A DNA stretch of 64,000 nucleotides from JAHEEL01 sp942491345 (lineage in GTDB: Bacteria; Actinomycetota; Acidimicrobiia; Spongiisociales; UBA5794). The notes beneath the pieces were generated by a model. It was not told where the DNA came from, made no database searches, and worked only from the letters and a program-made list of their open reading frames with translations. Location of the stretch: NCBI GenBank assembly GCA_942491345.1, contig CALOAN010000042.1, forward strand, positions 1 to 64,000, read 5' to 3'. Below, one piece after another: positions 8,470-18,208 of this stretch. The translations under genes and the position numbers were made by a program. Position 1 is the first letter of the stretch. Every line of letters begins with the position of its first letter.

Positions 8470-10078
8470 CTAGGTCTTGTCGCGGCCGTAGCCGTAGCCG
8501 TAGCCGTAGGCGCCGGTGGAGCCCTTGGCGCGGTTGAAGATGTAGCCGAGGATCGGGGTGCGTGAGATGGAGAGGCGCTGGCGGGCGTCGTGGAGGTCGC
8601 GCAAGGGTGTGCCGGCGCTCACGACCAGAACCACGCCGTCCGCTTGCGATGCGATGTCGCTGGTCTCGGCGGCGGACATCGCGGGGGGCGTGTCGATGAT
8701 CACCATGTCGTAGTCCGCAGTGAGTTGTGGCAAGCGCATTCCGAAACGACGTGGAGCGGAAGTAGGCGGCGGCGCTGTCGTCGAGGCGGCTTCCGGCGGG
8801 GACGAAGGGCAGGGATGTGTTGTTCATCATCAGCCACTCACCGATGACGTCTTCTGTCGGCCGGCCGTTGGTGAGATCGGTGAGGCCGAGGCCGATGCCG
8901 AGACCTGAGAGGCGGGTGAGTCCGCGTGCTCGTTCGTCGGCGTCGATGAGGAGCGGGCGGCGGCCGTCCTTCGCTGCGGCAAATGCGATGTTCAGCGCCG
9001 TGACGCTCTTGCCGTCGCCGGGTGCGGTGGACGTGATGATGACGGTCTTTCCGCCGACCTGGTCGAGGGCGAAGCTGAGTGCGGACACGGCGAAGTGGTA
9101 CGCCTCGGCGGCTCCGGATTCGGGATTCGCGTCGGCAGGATTCGGCCCGTTCGCACCAACATCCGAATACTCAGGGACGACCGCCAGGAGTGGTGCGTCC
9201 AGGATCGCGGCAGGCGTGTTGCGATCGTCGGCCCGCTGGTCCTTCTCGGAGCGCCACCACGCCCACGCTCCGGCGGCGATGACACCCAGCACCAAGGCGA
9301 TCGCCGCGTTACGCACCGGCCTTGGCTGTATCTGGCTGCCGGGACCGCCGGGGGCCACGTAGAGCTGCACGCCGGAGCCGTAGATCGTGGCGTCCGTTCC
9401 GAGCTCCTCGATCCTGGTATCGAGCGCGACCAGCTGCGAGACCGCAGCGGTTCGCTGGGCCGTGAGCGTGATGTTGCCCGGGTCCGCGGCGAGTTCGGCA
9501 TCGATCTCCGCGATTCGCGTGATCAGATCGAGTTTGGATTGTTCGAGCGTCGCGATCGCGCTATTGACCCTCGTTGAAATGCCTTCTTCGACCACGTCCT
9601 CGTAGGCAGCCGCGACGGCGTTGACGACGGCTGTGGCCAGCTCGCCGGTGGATTGAGTGGAGCGAAGCCAGATTGCGTCGATGTCGTAGTCCGTCGATAC
9701 CGACATGGAGTCCTGGATCGCAGACGTGCTCGGATCGCCTCCGAGCAGCTCTGAGGCTTGTGCGGCCACCTGCGGCGATTGGATGATCTCTGCCTGGTTC
9801 CGGACGTAGCGGCCGGGGTCGAGGACGATGCCGATCTCGCTGGCGACGCCACCCGAGCTTCCCGGGTCGTTGAGGAGAAGCTGCCCTTCAGATTGGTAGA
9901 GCTCGTCCTGGAGCATCGAGAGGCCGTAGCCGGCGACGGCTGCGAGGATCCCGGCCGCGACGATGTACCACTTGAAGCGCCAGAGGGAGGCGAACAGGCT
10001 CGGTTCATTGTCGTTGATGGTCCCCCCGATCGGTCGGTCGGTATGCGGATGATAGGACGCGATGGGCATTGGTGGCAT
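8470..10078 (-). pseudogene. Wzc-type tyrosine autokinase / chain-length regulator 2, one frameshift
   Basis: Paralogue of the kinase at 5973-7565, about 535 residues. The Wzz domain (residues 20-260) starts EPSLFASLWRFKWYIVAAG and has membrane spans at about 35-55 and 240-260. The kinase has Walker A TSTAPGDGKSVTALN, Walker A' LLIDADERARGLT, Walker B MVIIDTPPAM and the tail GAYGYGYGYG. Reading is open from 10078 to about 8740, then shifts by one base within tttcggaatgcg and continues to the stop at 8470. It is the first gene of the minus-strand operon and is divergent from the LCP gene at 10134 across a 55-bp gap that must hold both promoters. The start among several Met codons (10078, 10069) is unsure. 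Confidence 0.82.
8486..8509. repeat. Hexanucleotide repeat ccgtag x4 in the second kinase tail
   Basis: The same four-copy ccgtag array as in kinase 1, again encoding the C-terminal Gly-Tyr repeat. Its presence in both paralogues shows the tail is conserved or kept uniform by conversion. Confidence 0.75.
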
Positions 10079-10133
10079 GGGCGCCTATCGGGCCCACAGA
10101 GTTAGCGTACGCTCTCATGGACGGGAGAACGGT

Positions 10134-11169
10134 GTGACTCGCAGACGAATCATCCTGCTGGTGGCGGGCGGCGTGGTCTTGCTGGTCGTGGCGTTCGCCG
10201 GCTGGCAGGGGGCGCGTGCGTGGTGGGCGTGGCGCGGCATCGAGCGAATCGAGTTCGACACGGCCGCGGCGCGAAGCCAGTTGCCGTTCATCCCGCTGCA
10301 GTCCGACAGTGGGTCGCCTGAGTTGGCGGCGACACCAACCCCGACCTTCTCCGTTGTCGAATACGACACCGTTCTCGCCATCGGATCTGACGAACGCACG
10401 GAAGAGGAGCAGGAACTCGCAGCCGAGGCGGGCCGGCCGATTCAGGAGCGGGCCTACGCCGACGCGATTCTCCTCTGGCTCTCGCCGACGGACGGCGGCG
10501 ACCCCGCGCTGGTGTCACTCCCTCGAGACCTGCTCGTTGTCGACCCGTGCACCGGCACCGAGACGAAGCTGGATCGAACGTTGGCCGGGTGCGGTGAGAC
10601 CGTGTCGGGACCCGAACTCGTTGCTCTGGCGGTTGAGGACTACACGGGGGTCGCTGTCGACCACTACGCGACCTTCGACTTCGAGGCGTTCATCGACGTG
10701 ATCGACTCGCTCGGCGGTGTCGAGCTTTGTGTCGAGTACGCGCTGCGGGAGGGCGGAAGCGGATCTGCTCCCAGCCGGATGTTCGACCGCCGATGGAAAG
10801 ACGGCGCTTGCGTGGGTGCGGTCTCGTGCAACGCAGGAGTTCGTGGACGGAGAGTGGCGGTTCGTCGAAGGGGTCTCCGATCTGAGTCGCACCGAGCGGC
10901 AGCAGCAGCTGATGTTCGCCATGCTCGCCAAGATGAAGACCATGCGGTCCCCAACGGCGCTCGCAGGGATCGCTGAGAGTGTTGGGGACTCGGTGGTCCT
11001 GAGTGATTCGCTGTCGATGGGCGATGCGGTAGGGATGGCCTGGGATCTGCGCAGTGTGCCCTCGTCGAGCATTCGGCGGATCATCGTGCCGACGGAGTCG
11101 GTGGTGACCGAGGACGGGTCCTTTGCGTTGCGCGGTCTCGTGCCGTTCCGGGAGTTGCTGGAGGGGTAG
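10134..11169 (+). pseudogene. LytR-CpsA-Psr (LCP) family protein, one frameshift
   Basis: About 345 residues. A GTG start at 10134 is chosen because GGGAGA precedes it by about 8 nt. An N-terminal membrane anchor (IILLVAGGVVLLVVAFAGW) is followed by the LCP fold: VLAIGSDERT, the Arg/Asp segment QERAYADAILLWL, the SLPRDLLVV signature, and DFEAFIDVIDSLGGVELCVEY. The frame breaks near 10760 and resumes as LPAGCSTADGKTALAWVRSR, which is the normal next LCP block, and runs to a TAG at 11169. LCP enzymes move lipid-linked glycopolymers onto peptidoglycan outside the membrane. Its position beside the Wzc kinases and the priming transferase fits anchoring of the polysaccharide made here. Confidence 0.85.
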
Positions 11170-11207
11170 AGGGGCTCGGGCCCTCGGTCGGATGTGGTCG
11201 CCACTTG

Positions 11208-12048
11208 CACAGCCCCCTCCGCTGCGCTCCGCTCAACGGCCAAGAAATGCCCGGGCATTCGCCGCGCTCCCCACTCCGTGGTGGAGGCGAAGAAGGCCAC
11301 CGCCCTCCCGCCTCTGCCCTGCTCCGGCCTTGTCGGGAACGCATCCCCACTTCGTGGGTGGAGGCGCCCTCCCCACTTCGTGGGAGAGGATGGCCTGCGC
11401 CTCCACCGCCGAAGGGGGGGAGGGGCCGAGCGGAGCGAGGGCGGGAGGGGCCGTCTGGGAGCCGGAATCGGAAGATGAGGTCTGGTGCGGGCTTCAAGAC
11501 GCCTCGCACTTCGTGGTGGAGGCGAAGAAGGCCTCTTCTTCGTCCCCTCCACCGCCGAAGGTGGGGGAGGGTGCCCGAGCGGAGCGAGGGCGGGAGGGGG
11601 CCGTCTGGGAGCCTGAATCGCGAAGATCAGGTCTGGTGGGTCATCGGCCCCTTGCGCTGCGGTTTGTCTGTCCGGATGCTCGCGCCCGTCTATTTGCATC
11701 GCGGAGGCGAAGAGGGTCTTCGTCTCTCCCGCCGGAAGGTGGGGGAGACGCGACCGAGCGGGTAGCTCGGTCGCAGAGGGGGCGGCCTGGGAGCTGGAGC
11801 CGAGAAGATGAGGTCTGGTGCGGGTTCAAGACAGCCCCCTCCGCTGCGCTCCGGCCTCGTTCGGCCAAGACAGCCCCCTCCGCGCGCTCCGGGGTCGGCC
11901 GGAGGGCGCGCCTCCCCCACTTCGTGGGAGAGGCGAAGACCATGTACTCGAAGACCGTCCGAGCGAAGACTCGTTCGCGCGAGAACACGTTGCCGTGTGG
12001 AGGCGAGGACTGTCTTCGCCTCCACACTGCGTGGGAGAGGCGGGGAAC
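11208..12048. repeat. Intergenic block of GC-rich palindromic repeat modules (block 1)
   Basis: Non-coding stretch of 840 bp between the LCP gene and the lipoprotein gene. It is built from the window-wide modules: cagccccctccgctgcgctc, hairpins of the type cctccaccgccgaaggtggg, the cttcgtgggagaggcgaag type, and a spacer with gggagcc...gaagatgaggtctggt repeated near 11455, 11610 and 11790. Open frames crossing it are compositional artefacts rich in Arg, Pro and Ser. The copies here are more degenerate than in the other blocks and run mostly in the opposite orientation. Confidence 0.8.
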
Positions 12049-12060
12049 CAAGAAGAGTCG

Positions 12061-12697
12061 TCAGACGTCGGAGGGGATCCAGACGATTATTTGGACGCTT
12101 GCTTCTGTCGACACGCCCCATTGGTCGGTGGCTTTTGCGGTGATTCTTGGTTGGGCGGAGTCGAATTGGCCGGTGCTCAGGGTCGCGATGATCGACTCGC
12201 CGGTGCCGAGGGCGCCCTGGTCGCTCGAGGACCACTGGACCGTGATGTCGTCTCCGTTTGGATCGGAGACGATGGCTGAGAGAGACACTGCGGCGCCGAA
12301 AGCGGTTCGTGGCGGGGTCGAGGACGGCGATGTGTGACGAGAGGTTCGCCGGTGAGATGATCTCGACCGTGGGTGGCTCGTTGTCGGGCGGGATCGCGAG
12401 GGTCGTCGTGGTTGTGGTCGGGCGGGTGGTGGTTGTCGGTCGCGTGGTCGTGGTGGTCGACGACGTCGTCGGGGCCCGCGTGGTTGATGTCGTTGCCGCG
12501 ATTGTGGAGGTGGTGCGCGTCTCCGGGACCGTCGTTGAACTCGATGAAGTCGATCCGGCTGCGGCCGTGCGAGTGGGCTCGTCCGTCGTCGAATCAGTGT
12601 CGTCGGCCGCCGGCGAGCACGCCGCTACGAGCAGCAGACAGGCAAGGCCGAGTGCGGCGATTCGATAGGTGCTCTGCCGGCTCAGGGACACGCCCAC
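12061..12697 (-). pseudogene. Secreted lipoprotein with Thr-rich linker and Ig/PKD-like domain, one frameshift
   Basis: The N-terminus is a lipoprotein signal peptide (ALGLACLLLVAACS, lipobox VAAC), so the mature protein should be membrane-anchored outside the cell. A Ser/Thr-rich linker of about 70 residues (many TTT runs) follows, then EPPTVEIISPANLSSHIAVL and, after a one-base shift near 12300, VSLSAIVSDPNGDDITVQWS and ITAKATDQWG, a PKD/cadherin-like beta-sandwich. The GTG start (12697 or 12691) overlaps the end of the upstream fusion gene at 12682, suggesting coupling. The function is unknown; a surface-adhesion or carbohydrate-contact role is only inference. Confidence 0.65.
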
Positions 12698-14786
12698 GGA
12701 ACCGCGGAGAGCGTGCCGTCGGCCAGATCGGCGAACGTTGCGTAGTTCTGCGGCTGCAGTACGAAGTTGGTTGGTGGTGCCCAGCATCCCTTGATCATCA
12801 CGTTCGGGAGTGTTCCTACGTTCTGATTGTACGGCGTGTGGCTCGTTGCGATGGCAGCTCCTGAAACATGGCCCGCCGCGGCGAGGTCGGCATTGGTGAG
12901 GGTCGGCATCGGACCGGGGTCAACCGTGTAGACCGTGGCGGCCAACGTGAGCACGTCGTCAAGTGCGAGGTCGGTGGTCACGTAGTCGTCCATCAGTGAC
13001 AGCAGGCCCGGCATGGCGAGCATGCCGACCTTCTTCACCTCGGCGATCGCCGCCTTGAGCAGCAGGCCTTGGCCGAGGGTGCGGTCCACGTCGCCGTGGG
13101 GGAGCGTTGATGCGTTCGCGGCCAACGGCGAGGGCTTCGGCGCCGTCGACGAACGTGTCGCCGGCGACTGCGACGCCGGCGTCGTAGGGCACCAAGAACG
13201 GGAAGCCGCCGTAGTCGTCAATGAGGTCGCGGAGGCCGGGCGGTGGATTCCCGGGGACCGTTCCCGTGCCCATGGCGATGTGGAAGTAGCCCTCGATGGG
13301 GAGATTGGTCTCGCGCCGGAGGGCATCGACGGTGAACTGCGGGTCCGTGGTTCTCCATCGTCTTCGAGACCTTGACCGTGCCGAACGAGGCCTCCACCAG
13401 CGTGTCCCTGGGGAAGCCGACGATGGCGCCTGCTCCGGCCGACGGGACCACGGAGTAGATGTGGACGCTGTCGGAGTGGGTCATCAGCGGATCGGTTGGC
13501 CACTTGCCGTCCCAGGTCTGCTGCCAGTCGGCGCCGATGAGGGTCACGAAGCGGGGTTCGTCGCCGAACCAGCGGGCGCGGCCCTTCGAGGCCATCTCTG
13601 CGCCGACGACGCGCCACTCCCAGCCGTTGTCGGAGACGGCGAGGATCGTGTCGCCGCCGGCTTGGACGACGCCGACCTGCTTGCCGTAGGCGGTGGAGGT
13701 CGACGCGGTGCCGGTGACGGTCTGGGTCTTCGGACGGTCGTGCATGCCGGCGAGGTTGGTGCGCAGGCCGTTCGGGAGATGCGGCGCCGAGGGGAGTTCC
13801 TGGTAGAGCGACTCGACGGCCCACTTCAGCGCGTCGGGAGCGCCGGAGACGTTGACGGTGACACCCGAGTTGAGGGTGCCGAAGTCGCCGGCCACCGGGA
13901 TGTAGGGGGACTCACCCCACACGAACTGCTCGTTGGCGTTGCCCTGGGTGTTCGAGTACCGCATGTACATGGTGCGGTCGGCGGGCCGGTAGACCGCGGC
14001 GGTGTCGTTGCCGTCGCCGGTCCAGTCGCCGGCGATGAGGCGGTCGTTGGGGATGCCGAAGTAGAACTGGAACTCCGCGATGCCCTGCGTGTTCGTGTTG
14101 CGGAAGTAGAGGAAGCCGCTGGACTCGCGGTGGAGGCCGACGGTGGTGATGCCGTCGCCGTTGAAGTCGCCGGTGAACGGCTTGTCGCCCGGGTTGCCGA
14201 AGTAGTAGTGGTATTCGGCTTTGCCGAGGCCGCCGTTGTTCGCCCCGAGCTTGTTGATGATGTAGACCTGGCCCTCGGTCTGGCGGTAGATCGAGACCGT
14301 GTCGCAGCCGTCGCCGTTGAAGTCGCCGGCGAGGGGCACGTCGCCCGGATCGCCGAAGTAGAACTTGATGTCCGCCACGCCCTGCGTGTTGGAGTTGCGG
14401 AGGTAGACGTAGCCGTCGGACTGGCGGTAGAGGCCGGGGGTGTCGATGCCGTTGCAGTTCCAGTCGCCCATCATCGGATAGTCGCCGGGGTTGCCGAAGT
14501 AGAACGAGGCAGGGTCGCCGCCGCGGGTGCGCAGGTGCCAGACACCCGAGGTCGGGTCGACGAGGCCCATGCCGGTGGCACCGGCCGGAGCGGCCGCCGC
14601 AATGGCGGGGGCGGGGAGGATCGAGGCGAACGCCGCTGCCATCTCGGCGGGGGCTTCGATGTGGACCGGGCCGCTCGCGGCCTCCACCGGTTCGGGCTGC
14701 AGCCACACGGCTCCCACGGAGGCGATGAGCAGGAGGACGACGCCGACGATCGTGAGATTGATGGTCTGGCTGCGGCGGCTCTTCAT
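12682..14786 (-). pseudogene. Secreted repeat-module protein fused to an LCP domain, two frameshifts
   Basis: About 700 residues. The ATG at 14786 has AGGAGGG about 9 nt upstream. There is a signal anchor at residues 11-30. Five ~53-residue FG-GAP/VCBS-like repeats follow (about 72-325), each built around NPGDxPxxGDxxxDGxDT and Y(R)xxDGYVYLRN. The C-terminal part resembles an LCP catalytic domain: FVTLIGAD near residue 420, HSDSVHIYSVVPSAGAGAIV, FPRDTLVE and LRDLIDDYGGFPFLVPYDAG. Frame breaks lie near 13345 and 13125, each consistent with one inserted base. An LCP ligase carrying this beta-repeat module is unusual and may position the ligase at the wall. It is probably cotranscribed with the lipoprotein. 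Confidence 0.75.
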
Positions 14787-14909
14787 GGTGGGCCCTCCTG
14801 GACTAGTGCGCGCGAGTGTATCCGGGGTAGTCACTACGAGGGCAGTATCGGCCGGTCCGCGCGGGTTCTGAATGAACGTTTTTCGCGATACGGGTAGCCT
14901 GCACGATGT

Positions 14910-16193
14910 ATGGGACGCAGATTCCTGCTCTGGATGTTCCTCAGCGACCTCTTGGCCCTCGCACTTGCGATGGGAATCGCCTTGTGGGTGGTCTTTGGAG
15001 GTGTTGCGCCTGCCGAATGGCAGGTGCCTGCCGGCGCGTCGCTGTGGCCGATGGCTGCGCTGTTGTTTGCCGGCGCGATCTTCGGTTCGTACGTCAGCCG
15101 CCTCACCTGGGCCAACGCCGCGCCGCGCCCTTCCTACGGCCGGGCGCTGATGATTGCGCTGGTCGCAGCGTCCGTGGCGGCGATCGGGATCGTCATCTTC
15201 CGCCCCTACTGGTCCCGGCCGCTGTTCGGCGTCACGGTCGTTGCGTGGCTGGGGCTGATGCTGGCGCATCGTGCGATACGCCGGCAGCGTCCCTGGTCGG
15301 AGTCGATGGTGATCGTCACCGGCGAGAAGCAGCTCGCCGAGGACATCCGCGAGACGCCGCACGCCGAGGTGATCGCCGTGCTGAACCCGACCGAACGGCC
15401 TCCCGAAGATCCGCTGCCGCAGGGTGTCACGGTGGTGACCGACCTGCGGGCGGTGCTGTCCGACGAGATGGCACAGTTCGTGTCGTCGTCGAATCTCGCC
15501 GGCTACCGGGTGCGGCCGTTGGTGGAGGTGTATGAGGAGCACACGGGTCGCCTCCCGATGGTGCACCTCGCCGAAGGGTGGGAGATCTCCCAGCCCGTCG
15601 CCCGCTCCGGCTACGCACCGGTGAAGCGGGCGATCGACATCGTCCTCGTGGTCCTGACCGCCCCGATCTGGCTGGCGCTTGGTGCGATCGTGTGGCTGAT
15701 CGTGCGGTTCGGGTCACCGGGCCCGGTCATCTACTCGCAGCAGCGGGTGGGGCGCAACGAGAAGGAGTTCACGCTCCACAAGTTCCGCACCATGGTGGAC
15801 AACGCCGAAGAGAACGGGCCGCAGTTCGCCGAGATCGACGACCCGCGGATCGTGCCGGGCGGCAAGTTCCTGCGCAAGAGCCGCCTCGACGAGATCCCGC
15901 AGCTGTGGAACGTGCTGCGGGGTGACCTGACGATCATCGGGCCCCGTCCGGAGCGGGTCGAGTTCGTCGAAGAGTTCGAGAAGACGATCCCGTTCTACGC
16001 CAGCCGCCACATCATCCGGCCGGGCGTGACCGGGTGGGCGCAGGTGAAGTACCACTACGCCGACGACGAAGCCGAGACGGTGGAGAAGCTCACCTACGAC
16101 CTCTACTACGTGAAACACTCGTCGCTGTCGCTGGACCTGCATATCACCGGGCTTTCGATCTGGACCGTGATCACGGGCGCGGGGGCGCGGTAG
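14910..16193 (+). CDS. Exopolysaccharide priming sugar-phosphate transferase (WbaP/WcaJ-like)
   Basis: 427 residues, intact. The N-terminal half has four predicted membrane spans (residues 5-130) and a CoA-binding-like loop. The C-terminal bacterial sugar transferase domain (about 235-427) carries the hallmark series KRAIDIVLVV, VGRNEKEFTLHKFRTM, LRKSRLDEIPQLWNVLRGDL, IIGPRPER and RPGVTGWAQVKYHY. It would transfer a sugar-1-phosphate from a nucleotide sugar to undecaprenyl phosphate and start each repeat unit at the inner face of the membrane. The sugar cannot be told from sequence. The gene is divergent from the module-LCP fusion across a 123-bp gap. Confidence 0.93.
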   Translation: MGRRFLLWMFLSDLLALALAMGIALWVVFGGVAPAEWQVPAGASLWPMAALLFAGAIFGSYVSRLTWANAAPRPSYGRALMIALVAASVAAIGIVIFRPYWSRPLFGVTVVAWLGLMLAHRAIRRQRPWSESMVIVTGEKQLAEDIRETPHAEVIAVLNPTERPPEDPLPQGVTVVTDLRAVLSDEMAQFVSSSNLAGYRVRPLVEVYEEHTGRLPMVHLAEGWEISQPVARSGYAPVKRAIDIVLVVLTAPIWLALGAIVWLIVRFGSPGPVIYSQQRVGRNEKEFTLHKFRTMVDNAEENGPQFAEIDDPRIVPGGKFLRKSRLDEIPQLWNVLRGDLTIIGPRPERVEFVEEFEKTIPFYASRHIIRPGVTGWAQVKYHYADDEAETVEKLTYDLYYVKHSSLSLDLHITGLSIWTVITGAGAR

Positions 16194-16265
16194 GGGACGC
16201 TCCCAGTCGTTCGGAGCAGCGCGTTTTCCGACAGACCCGCCCTCGATTCTGTCGCCAAACCCCGT

Positions 16266-16283
16266 TCTGCACCCGTGTGCAGA
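16266..16283. terminator. Short hairpin downstream of the priming transferase
   Basis: TCTGCAC at 16266-16272 pairs with GTGCAGA at 16277-16283 across a 4-nt loop, about 70 bp after the transferase stop. There is no T-run, so it may be a weak terminator or an operator for the next gene. The rest of the 223-bp gap shows nothing else I recognise. Confidence 0.3.
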
Positions 16284-16417
16284 CAGGAATCCTCGTTCCG
16301 TTGTCGCGACTGCCTAACGCATTAGCCTGCGGCCACGTGATCGCGGGGACGCGGCGGTGTTGGGCCGCCGACCTAGCATCCTCGTTGCGAAGAAGAGCAG
16401 GCTATGAGGAGGTCGGA

Positions 16418-17503
16418 ATGCAAAGAGGGAGCGCGCTACGTGGCGTTTTCGTACTCACGGTTGTGGTGATGATGGTCGCTGCAGGACCGGCCTCCTTTGC
16501 AGCAGGCGACGCCGATGCTGCATCGCCATCTGAGGGCTGTGACTCGCCGACGGAGTATGACTTGATCGGCGCTGGCGGCAAGTATTCGACTCCCGGAGGC
16601 GAGGGCTGGGTAGATGTTGGCGGTGTGAGAGTCTGGGACGACGGCGCGACGCTGTTCGTGCAGTTCTTCACCGATGTGGACAATTGGAGAATCTCGGGAA
16701 TCCACCTCCACGTTGGGGACACGCCCGCTGACGTTCCGCAGACGAAGAAGGGCAACACCAAGCCCGGCAAGTTCGATGTGAAAGAAGAGTTCGATCCGTG
16801 GGTCACAGAGACACCCGTCTATGAGTTCCAACTGAGCGATTTCGACGGCACTCCCGTGATTGCGGCACATGCCAATCTGTGGGACTCGATGACGATATCG
16901 ATAGTCAGCGAAGCCGGCGGCGCGAATGTGTACGGGCCGCTGAACGAATACGCGGGAATTGGCGATCCACTGTGGGTGAATCCGGCTCCTGCAGTCGCCA
17001 CCTGGGTCCACCCACTGTGGCCGACGCTTCCCGGTGCTACGTGGATCTCGAACACCTACTACATAGAGGGCGTCATCGCGCCGGATACGTGGAGGCTCTT
17101 CGAAGACACGATCCCCGGCACCGTGATGGAGTCGTATGAGCTTCAGACGGCGTCGATGGTGACCGCTACAGCCGACAACGCGGAAGAGGTCTACCTCAAC
17201 GACACACTTGTCGGTTCCGACGGCGTCGTCCAGGGTCCCTACGTCGACAACTTCGAGTGGGGCACACTGGTCGGCTACGACCTCGCTCCGTTTGTCAACG
17301 AGGGGGAGGACAATGACTTGTCCTTCATCGTGAGGAACTACACGGGTGGCGCAAGCCCACAGAGCAATCCGACTGGCTTGATATACGAGATCGAGGCCGA
17401 CTACCTCCGTGGCGAGTCCGGATGGGGCGCCGGAGAGGACTTCCGCGGCAAAGACTGGTCGATGTACCTGGAGTACGACGCCAGTGAGTGCGACCTGCCC
17501 TAG
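16418..17503 (+). CDS. Secreted protein of unknown function
   Basis: 361 residues from the ATG at 16418, which has GAGGAGG about 5 nt upstream. The upstream extension of the open frame crosses the preceding gene and is not used. It has a Sec signal peptide (GVFVLTVVVMMVAAGPASFAAG) and a mature part rich in Asp, Trp and Tyr with no Cys-rich or catalytic signature I can name. The C-terminal 150 residues (TWISNTYYIEG..., EEVYLNDTLVGSDG, YDLAPFVNEGEDNDLSFIVRNY) look like a jelly-roll or galactose-binding-like beta-sandwich of the kind attached to glycan-active proteins. I do not recognise a family. A stem-loop terminator follows, so it is probably monocistronic. Confidence 0.8.
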   Translation: MQRGSALRGVFVLTVVVMMVAAGPASFAAGDADAASPSEGCDSPTEYDLIGAGGKYSTPGGEGWVDVGGVRVWDDGATLFVQFFTDVDNWRISGIHLHVGDTPADVPQTKKGNTKPGKFDVKEEFDPWVTETPVYEFQLSDFDGTPVIAAHANLWDSMTISIVSEAGGANVYGPLNEYAGIGDPLWVNPAPAVATWVHPLWPTLPGATWISNTYYIEGVIAPDTWRLFEDTIPGTVMESYELQTASMVTATADNAEEVYLNDTLVGSDGVVQGPYVDNFEWGTLVGYDLAPFVNEGEDNDLSFIVRNYTGGASPQSNPTGLIYEIEADYLRGESGWGAGEDFRGKDWSMYLEYDASECDLP

Positions 17504-17530
17504 CAAACGCATCACTACAACTGAATGACG

Positions 17531-17567
17531 GAGAGAACCCCGGGTACCGCCCCCGGGGTTCACTCTC
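17531..17567 (+). terminator. Stem-loop terminator after the secreted unknown protein
   Basis: AACCCCGGG at 17536-17544 pairs with CCCGGGGTT at 17552-17560 over a 7-nt loop. The stem is extended by GAGAG (17531) with CTCTC (17563). It begins 28 bp after the stop codon. The stem is strong, but there is no T-run. Confidence 0.6.
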
Positions 17568-17614
17568 ATCCGGGATTGATCTCCACTGAACCCGGGGCGC
17601 GTTCACCCTTCGGG

Positions 17615-18200
17615 GCAATCATCCGAGGCCGAGTCTTCGCCTCCACCACGGAGTGGGGGAGGCGCGAGCACCGGCCGTTCAGGCCGGAGCGCAGCGGAGG
17701 GGGCTGGTTGGGCTGACGTGGCCTCGAACCTGAAGCGGCCCCATCTTCGCGATTCGGGCTCCCAGGCTGCCCCCTCTGCGACCGAGCATTGGCTCGGCCG
17801 CGTCTCCCCCACCTTGACGGTGGGGGAGACCAAGTAGGGCCTGCTTGCGCGGGTCTTCGCCTCCACCTTGGCGGTGGTGGAGACGAAGAAGGGCCTGCTC
17901 ACGCGGTCTTCGCCTCCACCACGGAGTGGGGGAGGCGCGAGCACCGGCCTTACCAGGCCGGAGCGCAGCGGAGGGGGCTGGTTGGGGTGACGGAGCCTGA
18001 AGCGGCCTCGAATCTGCCGCGGCCTCATCTTTGTGATTCCGGCTCCCAGGCCGCCCCCTCTGCGCCCGGACTTCCGTCCGGCCGCGTCTCCCCCACCTGA
18101 CGGTGGTGGAGACGAAGACCAGTCTTCGCCTCTCCCACGCAGTGGGGGAGGCGCGAGCATCCGGCCGCTAGGCCGGAGCGCAGCGGAGGGGGCTGAGCTC
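17615..18200. repeat. Intergenic palindromic repeat block 2
   Basis: About 585 bp without a gene. In order, it contains the hairpin cctccaccacggagtggggg, a gccggagcgcagcggagggg tail, a spacer ending in ggctcccaggctgc, ccccctctgcgaccgagcat, and the hairpin tctcccccaccttgacggtg closed by ggggagac (17802-17830). The series then repeats, giving about three units ending at 18200. The order and orientation match blocks 3-7. Confidence 0.85.
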
Positions 18201-18208
18201 GTGGAGAG

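Noticed and set aside
11123..12337. 404-codon open frame through repeat block 1
   Set aside because: It consists of translated repeat modules (Arg-, Pro-, Ser-rich) and crosses into the antisense of the lipoprotein; not a gene.
13296..14897. Long plus-strand open frame (533 codons) opposite the module-LCP gene
   Set aside because: Val/Gly/Asp-rich shadow of the real minus-strand gene caused by high-GC codon bias; no start signal and no recognisable motif.
13218..15566. N-terminal extension of the module-LCP gene to 15566
   Set aside because: It would cover the priming transferase gene in antisense; the ATG at 14786 has a strong ribosome binding site and is followed by a signal anchor.
17615..18200. 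Tandem rho-independent terminators or attC-type integron sites
   Set aside because: The hairpins lack T-runs and recur as ordered multi-module units in both orientations; there is no integrase gene and no cassette-like single-gene spacing.
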